64,000 nt of DNA, taken from the NCBI GenBank assembly GCA_005765155.1, contig VCCP01000008.1, positions 682,001 to 746,000 on the forward strand, in the 5' to 3' direction. A program made the position numbers and the translations under genes. The notes below the pieces were generated by a model, which ran no database searches, was not told where the DNA came from, and saw nothing but the letters and a program-made list of their open reading frames with translations. Shown here piece by piece: positions 29,653-41,027 of the stretch. Numbering within the stretch: the stretch's first letter is position 1; every line of letters begins with the position of its first letter. Source of the DNA: Zelopaecilomyces penicillatus (lineage: Eukaryota > Ascomycota > Sordariomycetes > Hypocreales > Pseudodiploosporaceae).

Positions 29653-30513
29653 ATGTCTCTCGCCGGCAAAGTCTACGCTATAACGGGAGGCGCAAGTGGC
29701 ATCGGCCTTGCAACAGCCAAGCTGCTAGCCTCTAAAGGCGGTACGGTCTGCATCGCGGACATGGATACCAAGGCGCTAGAGCAGACCGAAGCTTTTTTTG
29801 CCAAAGGCGGCACTGCTGGTGATGGACCCCTCCCCTATTCCATTTCCAAAGTGGACGTCTCGAAGAAGGCCGAGGTAGATGCTTGGGTAACTGGCATTGT
29901 CAGCCAGTTTGGCCGACTGGATGGCGCGGCCAACATTGCAGGAGTGATTGGTAAGAATCACTCAACTGGGTCGCTGGCCGACCTTGAGGACGATGAGTGG
30001 GAGAGGATTATTGCGGTCAACTTGACTGGCTGCATGTATTGTCTTCGGGCAGAGCTCCGAAACATAGTGGATGGCGGATCTATCGTTAATATGGCATCCA
30101 TTCACGGCACCAACGGTTCGTCATACATTCCTGTCCGCCAAATTGGTTCACAACCGATGGCTAATCTTGCTGCATCGTCACACTGATCGGAACACCTTGC
30201 AGCGATGGCATATCACGCCGCCTACGGTGCCAGCAAGCACGGTGTCATCGGGCTGACCCGAGCCGCTGCCAAAGAAAACGGCGCTCGGGAGGTGCGCGTC
30301 AATGCCGTCGCCCCCGGCGCCATTCTCACCCCCATGATGCAGCAGGCCTGGGATCAGGTGGGCCGGCCAGACGATGCTGCTTTCGATGAGCCCACTGCAT
30401 TCCAGCGACAGGGCACGCCTGATGAGGTGGCGCATGTCGTGGTATTCTTGCTGGGGCCAGAGAGTTCCTTTGTGACGGGGAGTGTGTACCCCGTAGATGG
30501 CGGCTGGCTGTGA
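29653..30513 (+). CDS. Short-chain dehydrogenase/reductase (SDR), two exons
   Basis: NAD(P)-dependent classical SDR; substrate unknown. Exons 29653-30115 and 30203-30513 give 257 aa. The 87-nt intron begins with an unusual GTTCGT donor and ends CTTGCAG, with a GCTAATC branch-like site. Without splicing the frame stops at 30186. The cofactor motif TGGASGIG lies at residues 11-18, the NNAG-like element reads NIAG, and the catalytic set is Ser149, Tyr162 and Lys166 (YGASK, split from Ser149 by the intron junction). The C-terminal part has PGAILTPM and a final PVDGGW typical of FabG-like SDRs. It is divergent from the NRPS and could be a tailoring or precursor enzyme, but nothing in the sequence proves a link. 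Confidence 0.85.
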
Positions 30514-33351
30514 TGAGAAGGTGAAGGGAGGATCAAAAAGAAAGAGAAACATGTGGAGATTCGCGTTGGATGCGGCGGTCAAGCGATGGCAACAATGCGC
30601 CGCGCGATGAGATGATTGCGATTGGATTATGTGAATCAGCGGCAGCAGATAATATCTTTGTTCGTCATCTTTACCAGCATATACCTGAACGTTGAACTTT
30701 GACGCCTAAATTGAGGCATGAAATCCCGTCACATGAAAGCCGCGTATGAAGGAGACCGTATAGGAGTAAATGCAGGCACAAATGCTGCTCCTATTAAAAT
30801 TTCAGCCTCTCTAATAAATACGCAGTGTCAGAATGCAGGTAAAATGAAGCAGGAAAAGAAAGAAAGAGCACCAGCGAAATAAAAAGAAAACAAATCTGCA
30901 GGGTTCCGAGCTTCCCTTGGAGAATGAAACACAAAGATTAGTGGCGATCAAACCAGATTCCACAAAGACCACACTGTGGAAATGCAGGGCTGATCATTGG
31001 GGGATCTGGCGCGATCTCACATTTGTTCTTTTCTCCTTGACTCGCTGGGTGAAAAAAATGAAAAAAGAAAGGCCTGAGACATGGCATCTTACACTAAGAT
31101 CTTGGTGACAGGAGAGAGAGAGAGCGATCTAGTGTGCCAGGGTTCTCTGTAGCCATTATCTCAATGGAATGAACGCCTGCAGCCTCTTTCCCCATTATTA
31201 GCAATATGAGTACAAAGAAAAGTCAAGGGATAGGGAGGCGAACCCATACCGAATGGCAATGGCTAGCGACTCCTGTGCCGTAGCCAATTGCCGATAAAGA
31301 CCACCATTAGTTATGTACGAAGTACAGTATGTTGATCAATTCACCCTATGTAGGAAGTAGTCATTGGTACCTGTCGCGGTATAATTGGCAATTTGTACTA
31401 GAGGGGGGGGGGGGGGGTTGGTTCCTTGGTCGATAACTATGGGATCATCATGACGCCCACCAGGTCTTGGAGGTTGGCATATCCAACATTTTCAGTCAGA
31501 AACTTTGACACATTCGGGACAATGATTGGCGAGCTGCCAATTGTGACCAGCAGGGCTGCATAATGTGTATTGTTGCCATGTTCATCCAAGCTACATCGCT
31601 TTGAAACACGGCAATACTTGCTTCGCCTGAATTGAAGTTTTCGGCATCGCTGTTCTGAGAGACAATGCGCGATGGATATGGCAGTCCCAGTCCTTTTGAA
31701 TTCAGCTGAACATGCTGATGAATGTCTCAACCCTGATCAAGCACAAGTTTCTCCCAGGACAGCGCAAGGCCAAAGGCATCCAGTCATTTGCCCACCCGTG
31801 TGGGTAAGGGTATGGCTGGATGACTTGTTGCCTTCACAGACCGCCAACTGAGCACTTGAGTTGGCCATGTCCCCCCTTTTTGATGGCAATGGCGCACAAT
31901 GCTGTCGTTTGAAGTCTTCAAACGAGTATCAAATGTCAGAGTGCATCCCAGGCTGTTATGTCACTCTCACGCAATCCCAATGGTGTACTGCTGCAGCCTT
32001 TTTGCTTCGCCAACGACAAATTCGGCTGGACTCTCTATGGTTTCATCCTTTCATTTTTGATGTCAAATTGGAGACAGAAACCGTTGCACTTGGCTCTCAA
32101 GTCGACCAGGGTTGGTCAAACACAGATGAATCAGCGGTGCACTTCCAAGCCCGTTTCTTTAGCATTTCTGCCAAGACAATGTGTAGCACAAGTTTTGAAT
32201 TCTTCAAATCCTATTTCATTTGTGTTTCTTTCTCTAGAGATGTCGATACAGTAGTAAAGTTCGGATAAAATAGAGTTGCACTGCGCCTGTCGTGTCGGCG
32301 GGTAACGTTTGGCCACAGTGTGGTTCTTTCATGCTAATCTACTCTGTGTCATTACCATGCTAAGTCGCTATGTATGTAGAGAGAGACTCATTGAAGATAT
32401 ATTGCCAACTCATCTTGTGATATCTTATCTGTGTGGAATGTTGGCGATGGCTTTGTCGAGGCGGGTTCGCAGCACAGTTAGCACAATGTGCAATGAGAAA
32501 AAGAGGGTTGCCAGCCCAAATTCCCTACCGCTTGACGGTTCATTTTATTTGCAAGTTCTTATATTCATTATTTTTAGATCATCTGGAGTATTCACACCTC
32601 GATTTTGAGCCGCTGTCGCAGATACTCATGGTCTTCGAGAAACACCACTCCGAGACACACTGATCTATCACCACGATGTCAGTGAATCAGCGCACATTTC
32701 ATCTGGCTTTTCAGACCTGTTCTAATTGATCCAGATCTACGTTGAAAGTCAGCATTGCCGAAACTAAAGTTTCATGAGAAGTTCGGTGCTTGCAACCTTA
32801 ACCTGTTGGCTTGTGGATACCCTGCGCTGGCCAACTCAAACCGTGAAAAGGTCTGATCCCACCGTAGAAGAAGGCAACAAGAGCCTCAGCTGAGCATGAT
32901 AAATTATATTCAATCAGAATCCGATGCTCTGCAAGCTCTGAATGTGGGAAACTGAACTCCGCTGGCGCACGATACCAGATGCTTCTGCCAGGCGGGCGAC
33001 TGGGTTTGCTACCCCTGAGAGAGCTGAATCGTATCAGCAAAGGATAAAGCCTACGTTACCAATGTTGGTTCTCTAAGTGCAATGTCCTATTATTGTTGAT
33101 AGAACGCACCAGACCGGTTTAATTCATGTTCAAAGGCAAGCCAACACTGCAGTCCTGGTTGGCAAGTGGAGGTTTGGGCGTTGGTGGCATCTCCACTCGA
33201 GGTTGTCAGCTGCCACCTGCCAACTCTATCATGGTTTTGGCGGCTTAGTTGAGTCCCGGTTTTCCAATACAGACTTTTCATCCATATTTTTTCGAGCCAC
33301 GCAGCAGTTAACCTTTTTCACAACGCCTCAACCTTCATCCATTTCTTGGTC
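30514..33351. other. Gene-poor intergenic stretch with a G15 tract
   Basis: I find no supported gene here. Open frames are short, have no recognisable motifs and lack fitting splice sites. Visible features are a GA microsatellite near 31110-31124 and a run of 15 G at 31403-31417. Confidence 0.5.
31403..31417 (+). repeat. Poly-G tract (15 G)
   Basis: Uninterrupted run of 15 guanines in intergenic DNA, prone to slippage and to sequencing error. Confidence 0.9.
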
Positions 33352-33359
33352 TATATAAA
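33352..33359 (+). promoter_or_regulatory. TATA box (TATATAAA) of the acidic-protein gene
   Basis: TATATAAA lies 258 nt before the ATG at 33610. It is followed by a C/T-rich stretch and then a leader of over 200 nt with no gene of its own. Confidence 0.6.
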
Positions 33360-33609
33360 GCCAGCTCCTTCCCAGTAACCAGCCGTTCGGATTTTCTCTT
33401 TCATCGTCGCAAACATTCACCCCAACTCTTCCCAACTGTTGAAGTCTACCACTGCTTTTGCTTAGGACCCTGGTGTGTGTTTGTTGACGTCTACCCATCT
33501 AAACAATATCCTGGCACTGCACTTCGAAGATTGTCCGAGCAGATTTGGATTTGTTTGCGCTCAAAAATACCCATTACTCAAAGACTACTCGCCGATAAAC
33601 CTGGACATC

Positions 33610-34737
33610 ATGGCTGACGCAAATCTGTCCGATGATTCCCGCATTCCTTTAGACCTTAGGAGTAGATCGTTCAAGGACGAGAACGGAAACCGAGATGTTC
33701 TGTACACGGCTGACCAGTGCTTCATTGAGACAAATGGTCTGGTCCCCAATGATTCTCAACTTGTTGCACGAGGACGGAAGAATCAGCACAAGGAGAAGTC
33801 TTTCGACATCTTCTTGGACGAAACCGCTCAGATGGGAACTCCTCGCCGTCGAGTCTACATGGGAAGCAACGTACCCGCCTTAGGAGACATCTCAAACGGC
33901 CAGAAATTCCTGTACGCGGGTCACCACATAATTCGCCGAAATGCTGAGAGACTCAGGACCGTAGCCAACATCTTTGGCGCGTGGAATACATTAGAGAATC
34001 TCGATATAATAGAGGGGCAGGATTTTGTCACGTTGGAAGAAAGAGTCCTCAGCTACTACGACTGGGTATTTGAGAATAGCACCGATGATGTGTGGCAATG
34101 GGTTCAAGAAAACCACTATCACCGTTCTTGGACGATAAAGCAACAAGACGGCTTTAAGGCACTCCTCCGTCGTATGAAGCTCAAAACGCAACTGAGCGAG
34201 ATAGATCCCTGGAAGGCTGTGCTTGACATGTTAGTCACAGATTTGCTCGAGCTGGGCATTGTCAACTTGGCGATACAGTTTGAGTCCCACGGCAGGTTCT
34301 ACAGCAAGATTTCTTTTTGCCCAACGGGCGAAGACAAGCCCCGATTCCACCGATGGCAATTTTCCCATAAGGAACAGAAGGAAATCGATCGCAAATGGCC
34401 TTATTGCTGGAAAGACGATGATGTCAAAGAACATCTGAACCAAAATCTCGCCAAGGTGCGCATGGGCACCGCCACAGCACAGGATAAAGAGGATATCAAG
34501 GCTATGATTCTCTACATCCACTGCCCTCCAGATGATGACGACGATGACGAAGAGGAGGAGATTGAAGCCTCATGGAGCCCAGATCCTCGTGAGGATTGGC
34601 GCATCGGCGGAGTCGAGGACGCATCCGACACGTCAGAGTCTGAGTCTGAATTCGAGAATTCTGACGCGTCTGACGAATCTGATGATGACGAGAAAAATGA
34701 TGAGGATGAAGATGATGACGAGGTAAATTGGACTTGA
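33610..34737 (+). CDS. Hypothetical protein with strongly acidic C-terminus
   Basis: Single-exon frame of 375 aa. The ATG at 33610 (context ATCATGGC) is the first in-frame ATG; the frame is open further upstream only through non-ATG codons. I recognise no family. The N-terminal two thirds is mixed and globular-looking, rich in Trp, Tyr and charged residues (for example WQWVQENHYHRSW in the middle). The last ~80 residues are dominated by Asp, Glu and Ser, with a run of D then E near residue 310 and further D/E clusters to the end. Such tails occur in nuclear or chromatin-associated proteins, but no function is claimed. A TATA box lies upstream. No signal peptide or membrane segment is apparent. 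Confidence 0.72.
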   Translation: MADANLSDDSRIPLDLRSRSFKDENGNRDVLYTADQCFIETNGLVPNDSQLVARGRKNQHKEKSFDIFLDETAQMGTPRRRVYMGSNVPALGDISNGQKFLYAGHHIIRRNAERLRTVANIFGAWNTLENLDIIEGQDFVTLEERVLSYYDWVFENSTDDVWQWVQENHYHRSWTIKQQDGFKALLRRMKLKTQLSEIDPWKAVLDMLVTDLLELGIVNLAIQFESHGRFYSKISFCPTGEDKPRFHRWQFSHKEQKEIDRKWPYCWKDDDVKEHLNQNLAKVRMGTATAQDKEDIKAMILYIHCPPDDDDDDEEEEIEASWSPDPREDWRIGGVEDASDTSESESEFENSDASDESDDDEKNDEDEDDDEVNWT

Positions 34738-36023
34738 GGCAGTCATTGCCTCATTTTAATTTACGGCTGGTTTTTACCTTTGTTTATATCCAGCGACAGT
34801 GGGACATGATTCATGAAGCTTGGCTTTTGGAGTTGATGGAGTTGGACTAGCAAAGAGCTCTGGAAACCGCCCAGGCTGCCTGGTGCTTCATACAAAGGCA
34901 TTTGAGAGCAGGACTTGGATTTTTGACTGTTGACTTAATTTCTAAAAGTTTGAGACGTTTCTAGAAACAAATGTATATCCTAAATTATCATCACGGTGAA
35001 CATAAGTCATGGAGTGGAGGTTCTAGAACACACATTCTACTACCAATCTTATCACCTCACACAACAACGATGGACTTTACAATGACATTACCAGAAACAA
35101 CCAACAGATTTAATAGAAACCTGGTAGTGATGTGCAAATTCAGTAAAGGAAAATCCTGGAATCATGCAAAAAGATAGATGGCTCGAAAAAAAGTGACGCA
35201 AAAACGGATGCTGAATGGGAAAAGGAGAATACCAAAGAAAATGACCACAGACAGCGATGTTGCCTCATTTCTGGAGACTGCCTAAAGAGGGAACAAACCT
35301 ACTGTACATGCAACTAACTGTCTATCATCCAGAGGCGGTTGGACAATGGGAGAAGGATATAATAGGTGGAGAATATTTGGTACTACTAGACCAAATTCTT
35401 TCTGATTCATCAAGGGCTTTAGCGGCTCAACGAGTAATGAGATGCTCTATCTTTAATGACATGAAGATCTGTTTCTCTCTTTGACAAATGTTTGTGATAA
35501 TAAAATTGATAAAATCAAGCTACCATAATACCTAACCCCCCCAAATATTAATGGCGATAGCTTGCATCCATTGGATGCTATTCGCATCGTTGCAGGATTA
35601 TTACTTCAAAGCCGTTAGCACCTAAATTTGACGTCTTAGGGATATCCCAGGCATGCAGGCCGCTGTAAGAACCCCTAAACTCCGAATCTAATCCAACCCC
35701 GCCACTCACCGCAGTTAGCAAGCGCCTCGGGTATGGTGGGGCTTTTGACGGCCTAAAAGACCCCGCACCAGGGTCCGACTCAAGAGAAAAGGTGTTGATG
35801 TACGGAGTAATTGTTCCCATTGAAGACATTTTGGCGGTGTGATAGCGGCAGTCACAATCAAACTGGCGATTCGTACTCGTTCTCGTTGATCTTACTTATC
35901 CGCCTTGTCCTCCGTGTTCTCCTGCAACAGCTCTCCCGTCTGCTTCTTCTCCCAACAAAGCCATTGAAGCTCGCTGCTATCTTTCTCCCCCACCAGCTAC
36001 AAATCTCCTCTCCTCCTCTCGCC
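34738..36023. other. Intergenic region upstream of mevalonate diphosphate decarboxylase
   Basis: No supported gene. The first 800 nt is A/T-rich. The last ~150 nt before the ATG is pyrimidine-rich (C/T runs, many CTCCTC), typical of a TATA-less fungal housekeeping promoter and leader. Confidence 0.5.
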
Positions 36024-37257
36024 ATGTCAGACAACAAAGTGTATCGCGCGAGCACCACCGCGCCCGTCAACATCGCCGTGGTCAAGTACAGCAACCCCCT
36101 ATTCCCAAACTCTCTCTCTACCCCAATGCTAACCACGCATTCTGGCTTCTAGATACTGGGGCAAGCGGGACGCCAAGCTCAACCTCCCCACCAACAGCTC
36201 CATCTCCGTTACCCTCTCCCAAGCCGACCTCCGCACTCTCACCACCGCCTCATGCTCGGCTAGCTTCAATGACGGCGATACTCTTACCCTGAATGGCGAG
36301 CTGTCCGACATCTCCGGCGCCCGGACACAGGCGTGTTTCCGTGAGCTGCGTGCTAGACGAGCTGCTCTGGAGAATACCGACTCCTCCCTGCCCAAGCTGT
36401 CCAGTCTACCCCTGAGAATCGTGTCCGAGAACAACTTCCCTACTGCTGCTGGTCTGGCATCCTCGGCTGCTGGCTTTGCTGCCCTTGTCCAGGCCATTGC
36501 CAATCTCTATCAGTTGCCCGACTCTGCATCAGAACTCTCTCTCATTGCTAGACAGGGCTCTGGTTCAGCTTGCCGAAGCTTGTTTGGCGGCTATGTTGCT
36601 TGGAGGATGGGCAAGAAGGAGGACGGAAGCGACTCAATGGCGGACTTGGTTGCCCCAGCTTCGCATTGGCCTAGCATGCGAGCTCTGATCCTGGTTGCCA
36701 GTGCCGCCAAGAAGGGCGTGTCGTCCACTTCTGGCATGCAGCAGACCGTTGCCACTTCAGGCCTGTTCGAGCAGAGGATATCCAAGATTGTCCCCGCCAA
36801 CATGGATGCCATGGAGGACGCCATCAAAAACCGCAACTTCCCCAAGTTCGCCGAGGTGACCATGCGCGACTCCAACTCATTCCACGCCTGCTGCGCTGAT
36901 ACCTACCCTCCTATTTTCTACATGAACGACGTCTCCAAGGCAGCCATCCGAGCCGTCGAGGCCATCAACGAAAAGGCGGGCAAGCTCGTAGCCGCCTACA
37001 CATTCGATGCCGGCCCTAACTGCGTTGTCTACTATCTGGAGGAGGAGACATCCACTGTGCTCGGTGCCTTCACACAGGCTCTGACTGGCGTGGATGGATG
37101 GAAGGAGGGTGTTGCGTCAAGCTTGTCATTGGATGAGGGTATTGCGACGGCTCTGAAGGAGGGCGTGAGCAGGGTGATTATGACGGGCGTTGGAGAGGGA
37201 CCTTTGAAGACGGACGAGTTTTTGGTTGCTGAGGATGGTCAGCCCATCAAGCGATAA
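36024..37257 (+). CDS. erg19: Diphosphomevalonate decarboxylase
   Basis: Converts mevalonate 5-diphosphate to isopentenyl diphosphate with ATP, in the mevalonate/ergosterol pathway. Exons 36024-36085 and 36153-37257 give 388 aa, the usual length for this GHMP-family enzyme. The 67-nt intron (GTACAG..TTCTAG, branch CTAAC) sits within the conserved start, so that VNIAVVK and YWGKRD are joined across it. Further family signatures are LNLPTNSSIS, ENNFPTAAGLASSAAGFAAL (the ATP-binding GHMP loop, residues ~112-131), GSGSACRSLFGGYV and DAGPNCVVYY near the C-terminus. A housekeeping gene, one copy seen. Confidence 0.97.
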
Positions 37258-37711
37258 GTAGATCTGTCCGATCAACTGTGCAATTGGGCTTGATCAATCT
37301 AGTAACGGGATAAATCTTCTCAAATATATTACAAGTTTAATCATCCAACACGGCGAGCAAATAGGATGAGTGTGCCAATAAAGGTTGTGCGTAGTCCGGA
37401 GAAGTTCACACAAGTAAGTGGGCGAGGGGCAGTCAGTCAGCAGTCAGTCAACGTAAACTACAAAATGCCGAGCATCGACTGCCAGCTGCCAGCTCTCCTC
37501 CACACTTTGACAGCTGCCACAACCCGGTCGTTTGTTCTTGAACTTGAACTTTAGAAAAGCCAAGTCCCTCTCATTCTATTCCAATTCTACTCCTGCAAAT
37601 CTTCACTTGCAGTTTGTTTTCCATCACAATCGGATCAGTGTGCAACAAGGCCGCTCAATCAACCCCGCCGCACCTAAAACATACCAACAAACCTGACAAA
37701 CGTTTTTAGTA
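37258..37711. other. Intergenic region between erg19 and the RUS-family gene
   Basis: Short tandem CAGT units near 37431-37450 and pyrimidine-rich DNA before the next ATG. No gene is seen. Confidence 0.4.
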
Positions 37712-39257
37712 ATGAGCGGTTCACGAGATGGTGACGAGTCGCCGCCAGACAAAATTGCAGAACTTCTCTCGCGCGGACAAGATGTCGAGATTGTAGAATT
37801 GGACAAGTCTGGCCACCCGCAGCAGCGATGGCTGCACGCACATGATGGTCATATCCTTCCTGTAAGCTTACACTGTGACTCTCATCATATTGGAAGATGA
37901 CGCAGACAGTATCAAGTTCATTTAGTCTAATAAGTTTCATCAGATTCAGCTCAAGAATAAATCCGACAGCCTTGTCTTTCGATCTCTTCGCGAATGGCGC
38001 AAAATCATCTTCGATTCCTTTCTCCCGGTCGGCTTTCCCCATTCCGTCTCCAACGACTATCTCGCCTACCAGACGTTCGACTCGCTTCAAGCCTTCTTTT
38101 CCACCATCAGCTCTCTCCTTGCCAACCGTGCTCTTTTGCAAGGCCTAGGTGTCGGTGATGCATCTTCTTCTGCTACCTTTGCTATGCTCCTTACCATTCT
38201 AAAGGATGCCATGTCTCGTATCGCGACTATTGCCTTTGCACATCGATTTGGCCTTCGCATCGAGCCAGACGCAAAACGCTATCGTTTCCTCGCAGATCTC
38301 TTCAACGACACTGCGTTCTTTCTGGAGTTGTACAGTCCATACCTGAGCAGCTGGGGGAAAGTTATAGCATTGAGCACAGGAGAAGCTCTGAGAGCCCTGT
38401 GTGGCGTTTCGGCTGGGGCAAGCAAGGCGGCCTTGAGCGTGCATTTTGCAAAGCATGATAACCTTGCGGAGCTCAATGCCAAAGAGGCAAGCCAGGAAAC
38501 AGCAGTTGGTCTAGTTGGCCTTCTCGTTGGTACTGTTGTGGTCAGGTCCATTGAGGATCATCAGAGCGTTGTTTACTTGATGATTCTCCTGGTATTTGCT
38601 CATCTCGGTATGAACTACTTGGGTGTGCGCAGCGTTTGTATGACCACCATCAACCGACAGCGAGCGACGATTCTCTTTAGCGAGTACTTGGAGAGCGGCA
38701 AGCTCCTCTCGCCTGAGGAGGTTGCCGAGCGAGAGAGCATCATCCTCTGGAACCCCGTTGTTAAGAACCGCTCTGGCAAGCGTGTTGCTCAAATCGAGTT
38801 TTCAAAAGATTACAAACAAGCCATGAGTTGCAACGATCCGCACATGAACATTGTCATGCTGGATGGTGCTATGCATACCAAGTTTATTTGTTCCGGAGCT
38901 ACTGGTCGTCCTACCCCTATCAAAATGCTGCTTTGGCAAGGCGCACATCCCAAACATGCAATTCAGGCTTGGTTTGGGGCCATGGAGATTGCCTGGCTAA
39001 TGGATAACAAGGGCAACTATACTCAAAACCTAGATCGGATTTTCCAAGACCATGGCATTGAGGGCAAGGGGCGAGATGTGGTCCCCGTTGACAAAGGTGA
39101 TGATGAGGCTGGCCTTGATGGATATCAAGCTAAGTTCAACGACCCAGAGTTATGGCATGCCATGTCGCAAAAAGGATGGAATATTGAAACGCAGGCATTG
39201 GAGACTGGCGCGCCAGTTCGACTGAGTATCCGGCGTAGCGATCTAAAAGACAAGTAG
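37712..39257 (+). CDS. RUS-family (DUF647) membrane protein
   Basis: Member of the Root-UVB-sensitive/DUF647 family, known mainly from plants and widespread in fungi; its biochemical role is unresolved. Exons 37712-37861 and 37944-39257 give 487 aa. The 82-nt intron has a clean GTAAGC donor and a CTAAT branch. A second AG six nt downstream (exon from 37950) would also keep frame and drop two residues. Diagnostic stretches are PVGFPHSVSNDYLAYQTFD (about residues 78-96), GVGDASSSATFA, LKDAMSRIATIAFAHRFG and NYLGVRSVCMTTINRQRA. Hydrophobic segments around GLVGLLVGTVVV and VVYLMILLVFAHLGM suggest membrane helices. It lies 454 nt after erg19 on the same strand. Confidence 0.92.
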
Positions 39258-39554
39258 TTGACGTTGAAGGATTATTCAAGCACCGTAGCACGAAGCTTAT
39301 GTAGCCCTCGCTAGGCGCTGGTTTGAGTTTTTGACTTTGTTTTTATATGTAAAGTAGATGAGAGTATTCGCTGCTTCTGAACCCAGAACTTTTGCTGACA
39401 GATACAATACAAGGGCTTCGCAGATGAAGCCCATATGGCTTCCCTCTATAGTCATACCACCGCCTTGTGTTTTACGATTCCCCCAAACGCCAACAAAGTC
39501 GTTATTTGTCATTACTTGATATTTTATCCGTAGTTTTTTCTTTTTGGAAGTGGC

Positions 39555-40462
39555 TCAAGCTAAACCAGTCCATCTCATGGCCCTCATCTTGACTCCTTCC
39601 CAAGTGTTCAGCTTCGGCCGTACATCGAGGTAAAAGCTGGGTCCGGCTTTGTTGTCTGGCCGTCCGGCATAAAAGTCAATCACGTAGTCGACACGGGTGC
39701 CGCAGCGGTCAATAACCCAGTCGTGGCGGTCGAAAGGCGCTGTGTATCCGAGGATTGTGTTGAAACGGGCAGTGGGTGTCATACGATCGTTTTTGTTGGC
39801 GAATGATTCGAGTTTAGGGCCCCCGCATCTAATTAACACAAATCAAGATTAGCATTTCAGAGCCCTAGAAGATGTAGCGTGATATTGGAGCAAATAGCAT
39901 ACTTGGATTCGGCGAGGTAAGGTGCCTCCCATTGTTTGATGTGCTCCCAAGCTCGCTCATTGACAGCGTTGTGGATAGGAACCACGGTTTTCATATCTGC
40001 CACACGAGCATCATAGCCTTTTCGCTTCATAGCATCGAAGAACATCTTCTCGGAGGGGTAGACCCAGTTACCGGACGCATCTACACCAGATTCAATCTCA
40101 TGGTTGGCGGGGTTGGCCGAGGCTCCGTGGGGTACAGGGCAATCGGACGGGTCGTTGACGGCTGCGCGAGGGATGGTAGAGGTGACACGATTCGTCTTGA
40201 GGCCGGAGTTTGAGGTGGAAGGGAGAGCGGTTGTGGTTGTGGTTGTGGTTGGCGATGACGTCGACGAAGATGACCAGATGTATGATGTGAGGGTCTGAGA
40301 CCAGGACTTTGATGGAGTAGAGGAGGCGAGAGAGCTGTGGTCTACGGGACACTGGGCGCTCTGGGCCTTTGCGGCTTCGGCAGCGCGGGCTTGTGCGAGC
40401 CAGGCATCGCGGGTTTTATCGTCGACGGGGCATGCCGACTCGGCAGAGCTGTCGGCAGCCAT
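39555..40462 (-). CDS. cyc3: Holocytochrome-c synthase (cytochrome c heme lyase)
   Basis: Attaches heme covalently to apocytochrome c in the mitochondrial intermembrane space. On the minus strand the exons are 40462-39903 and 39828-39555, giving 277 aa. The 74-nt intron has a GTATGC donor and a TTAG acceptor. Joined, the reading crosses ESK into CGGPKLESFANKND, a conserved block. Three Cys-Pro heme-regulatory motifs are present near the N-terminus (ACPVDD, QCPVDHS, DCPVPHG). Other family marks are NWVYPSEKMFFDAMKRKGY, VPIHNAVNERAWEHI and the C-terminal LGYTAPFDRHDW and VDYVIDFYAG. The ATG at 40462 is the first in-frame ATG. It ends tail to tail with the RUS-family gene, ~300 nt apart. Confidence 0.95.
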
Positions 40463-41027
40463 TGGCGAGTTGGGGTGGGGTGAGGCCTCGAGATGTTGCA
40501 AGCGTAGGGTAATTAGGTAGATTAGAAGAAAGAAATGCAAATTTATTTTGGCCTTGACTGAAAATATATGTATTATACAGCGCTCTTTAGGCCAGAAGGG
40601 CTGTCAAGAAGACTCAATGATCTAGAAGATAAATCGCGATAATGGCATCTGGAGTCGCTGGATTGCGACACTGGCTGAAAAATATTTGGCCCGACATTCT
40701 ACCGTCGGGAGTTCGGGGCTCGTGCATTAGCGTGAATGCGAGCTGACATGCCTGTAAAGTCGTAAACTGTACTGGACGTTACAGTGGTCGTCAGAAGGGT
40801 CGCTTTACGTATAGCGGCTCCGACTATCAAAGCCACCCGACATGACGCGTGACTTGGTGGTGTTCATGTGAGAAGCATCGCCATCCACCTACCTAACAAC
40901 AACCAAAACGAGCATCTGCCGCAGCTTTTCGTCTGTAAGACTGCGAACCGACGATGCCAGTGCCGCTGTCATAACAACTACCAACCGGGAAGCTCTGTAG
41001 CTTCCACATTTCCCCTGCGAACTCTCC
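40463..41027. promoter_or_regulatory. Divergent intergenic region between cyc3 and btn1
   Basis: 565 nt separate the two divergent ATGs, so it must hold both promoters. On the cyc3 side the first ~100 nt is A/T-rich with a TATAT element near 40565. No gene is seen. Confidence 0.45.

Noticed and set aside
31437..31730. 97-codon minus-strand frame
   Set aside because: No recognisable domain, and it sits next to a G15 run in otherwise non-coding DNA.
31861..32268. 135-codon plus-strand frame
   Set aside because: Composition looks random, there is no domain, no homologous feel and no promoter signal.
33475..33609. 45-codon N-terminal extension of the acidic protein
   Set aside because: It begins at GTG; the first real in-frame ATG is at 33610 with good context.
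36129..36503. 124-codon frame antisense to diphosphomevalonate decarboxylase
   Set aside because: Shadow of the conserved sense coding sequence.
40463..40540. N-terminal extension of holocytochrome-c synthase
   Set aside because: It would need a TTG start; the ATG at 40462 gives the expected Cys-Pro-containing N-terminus.
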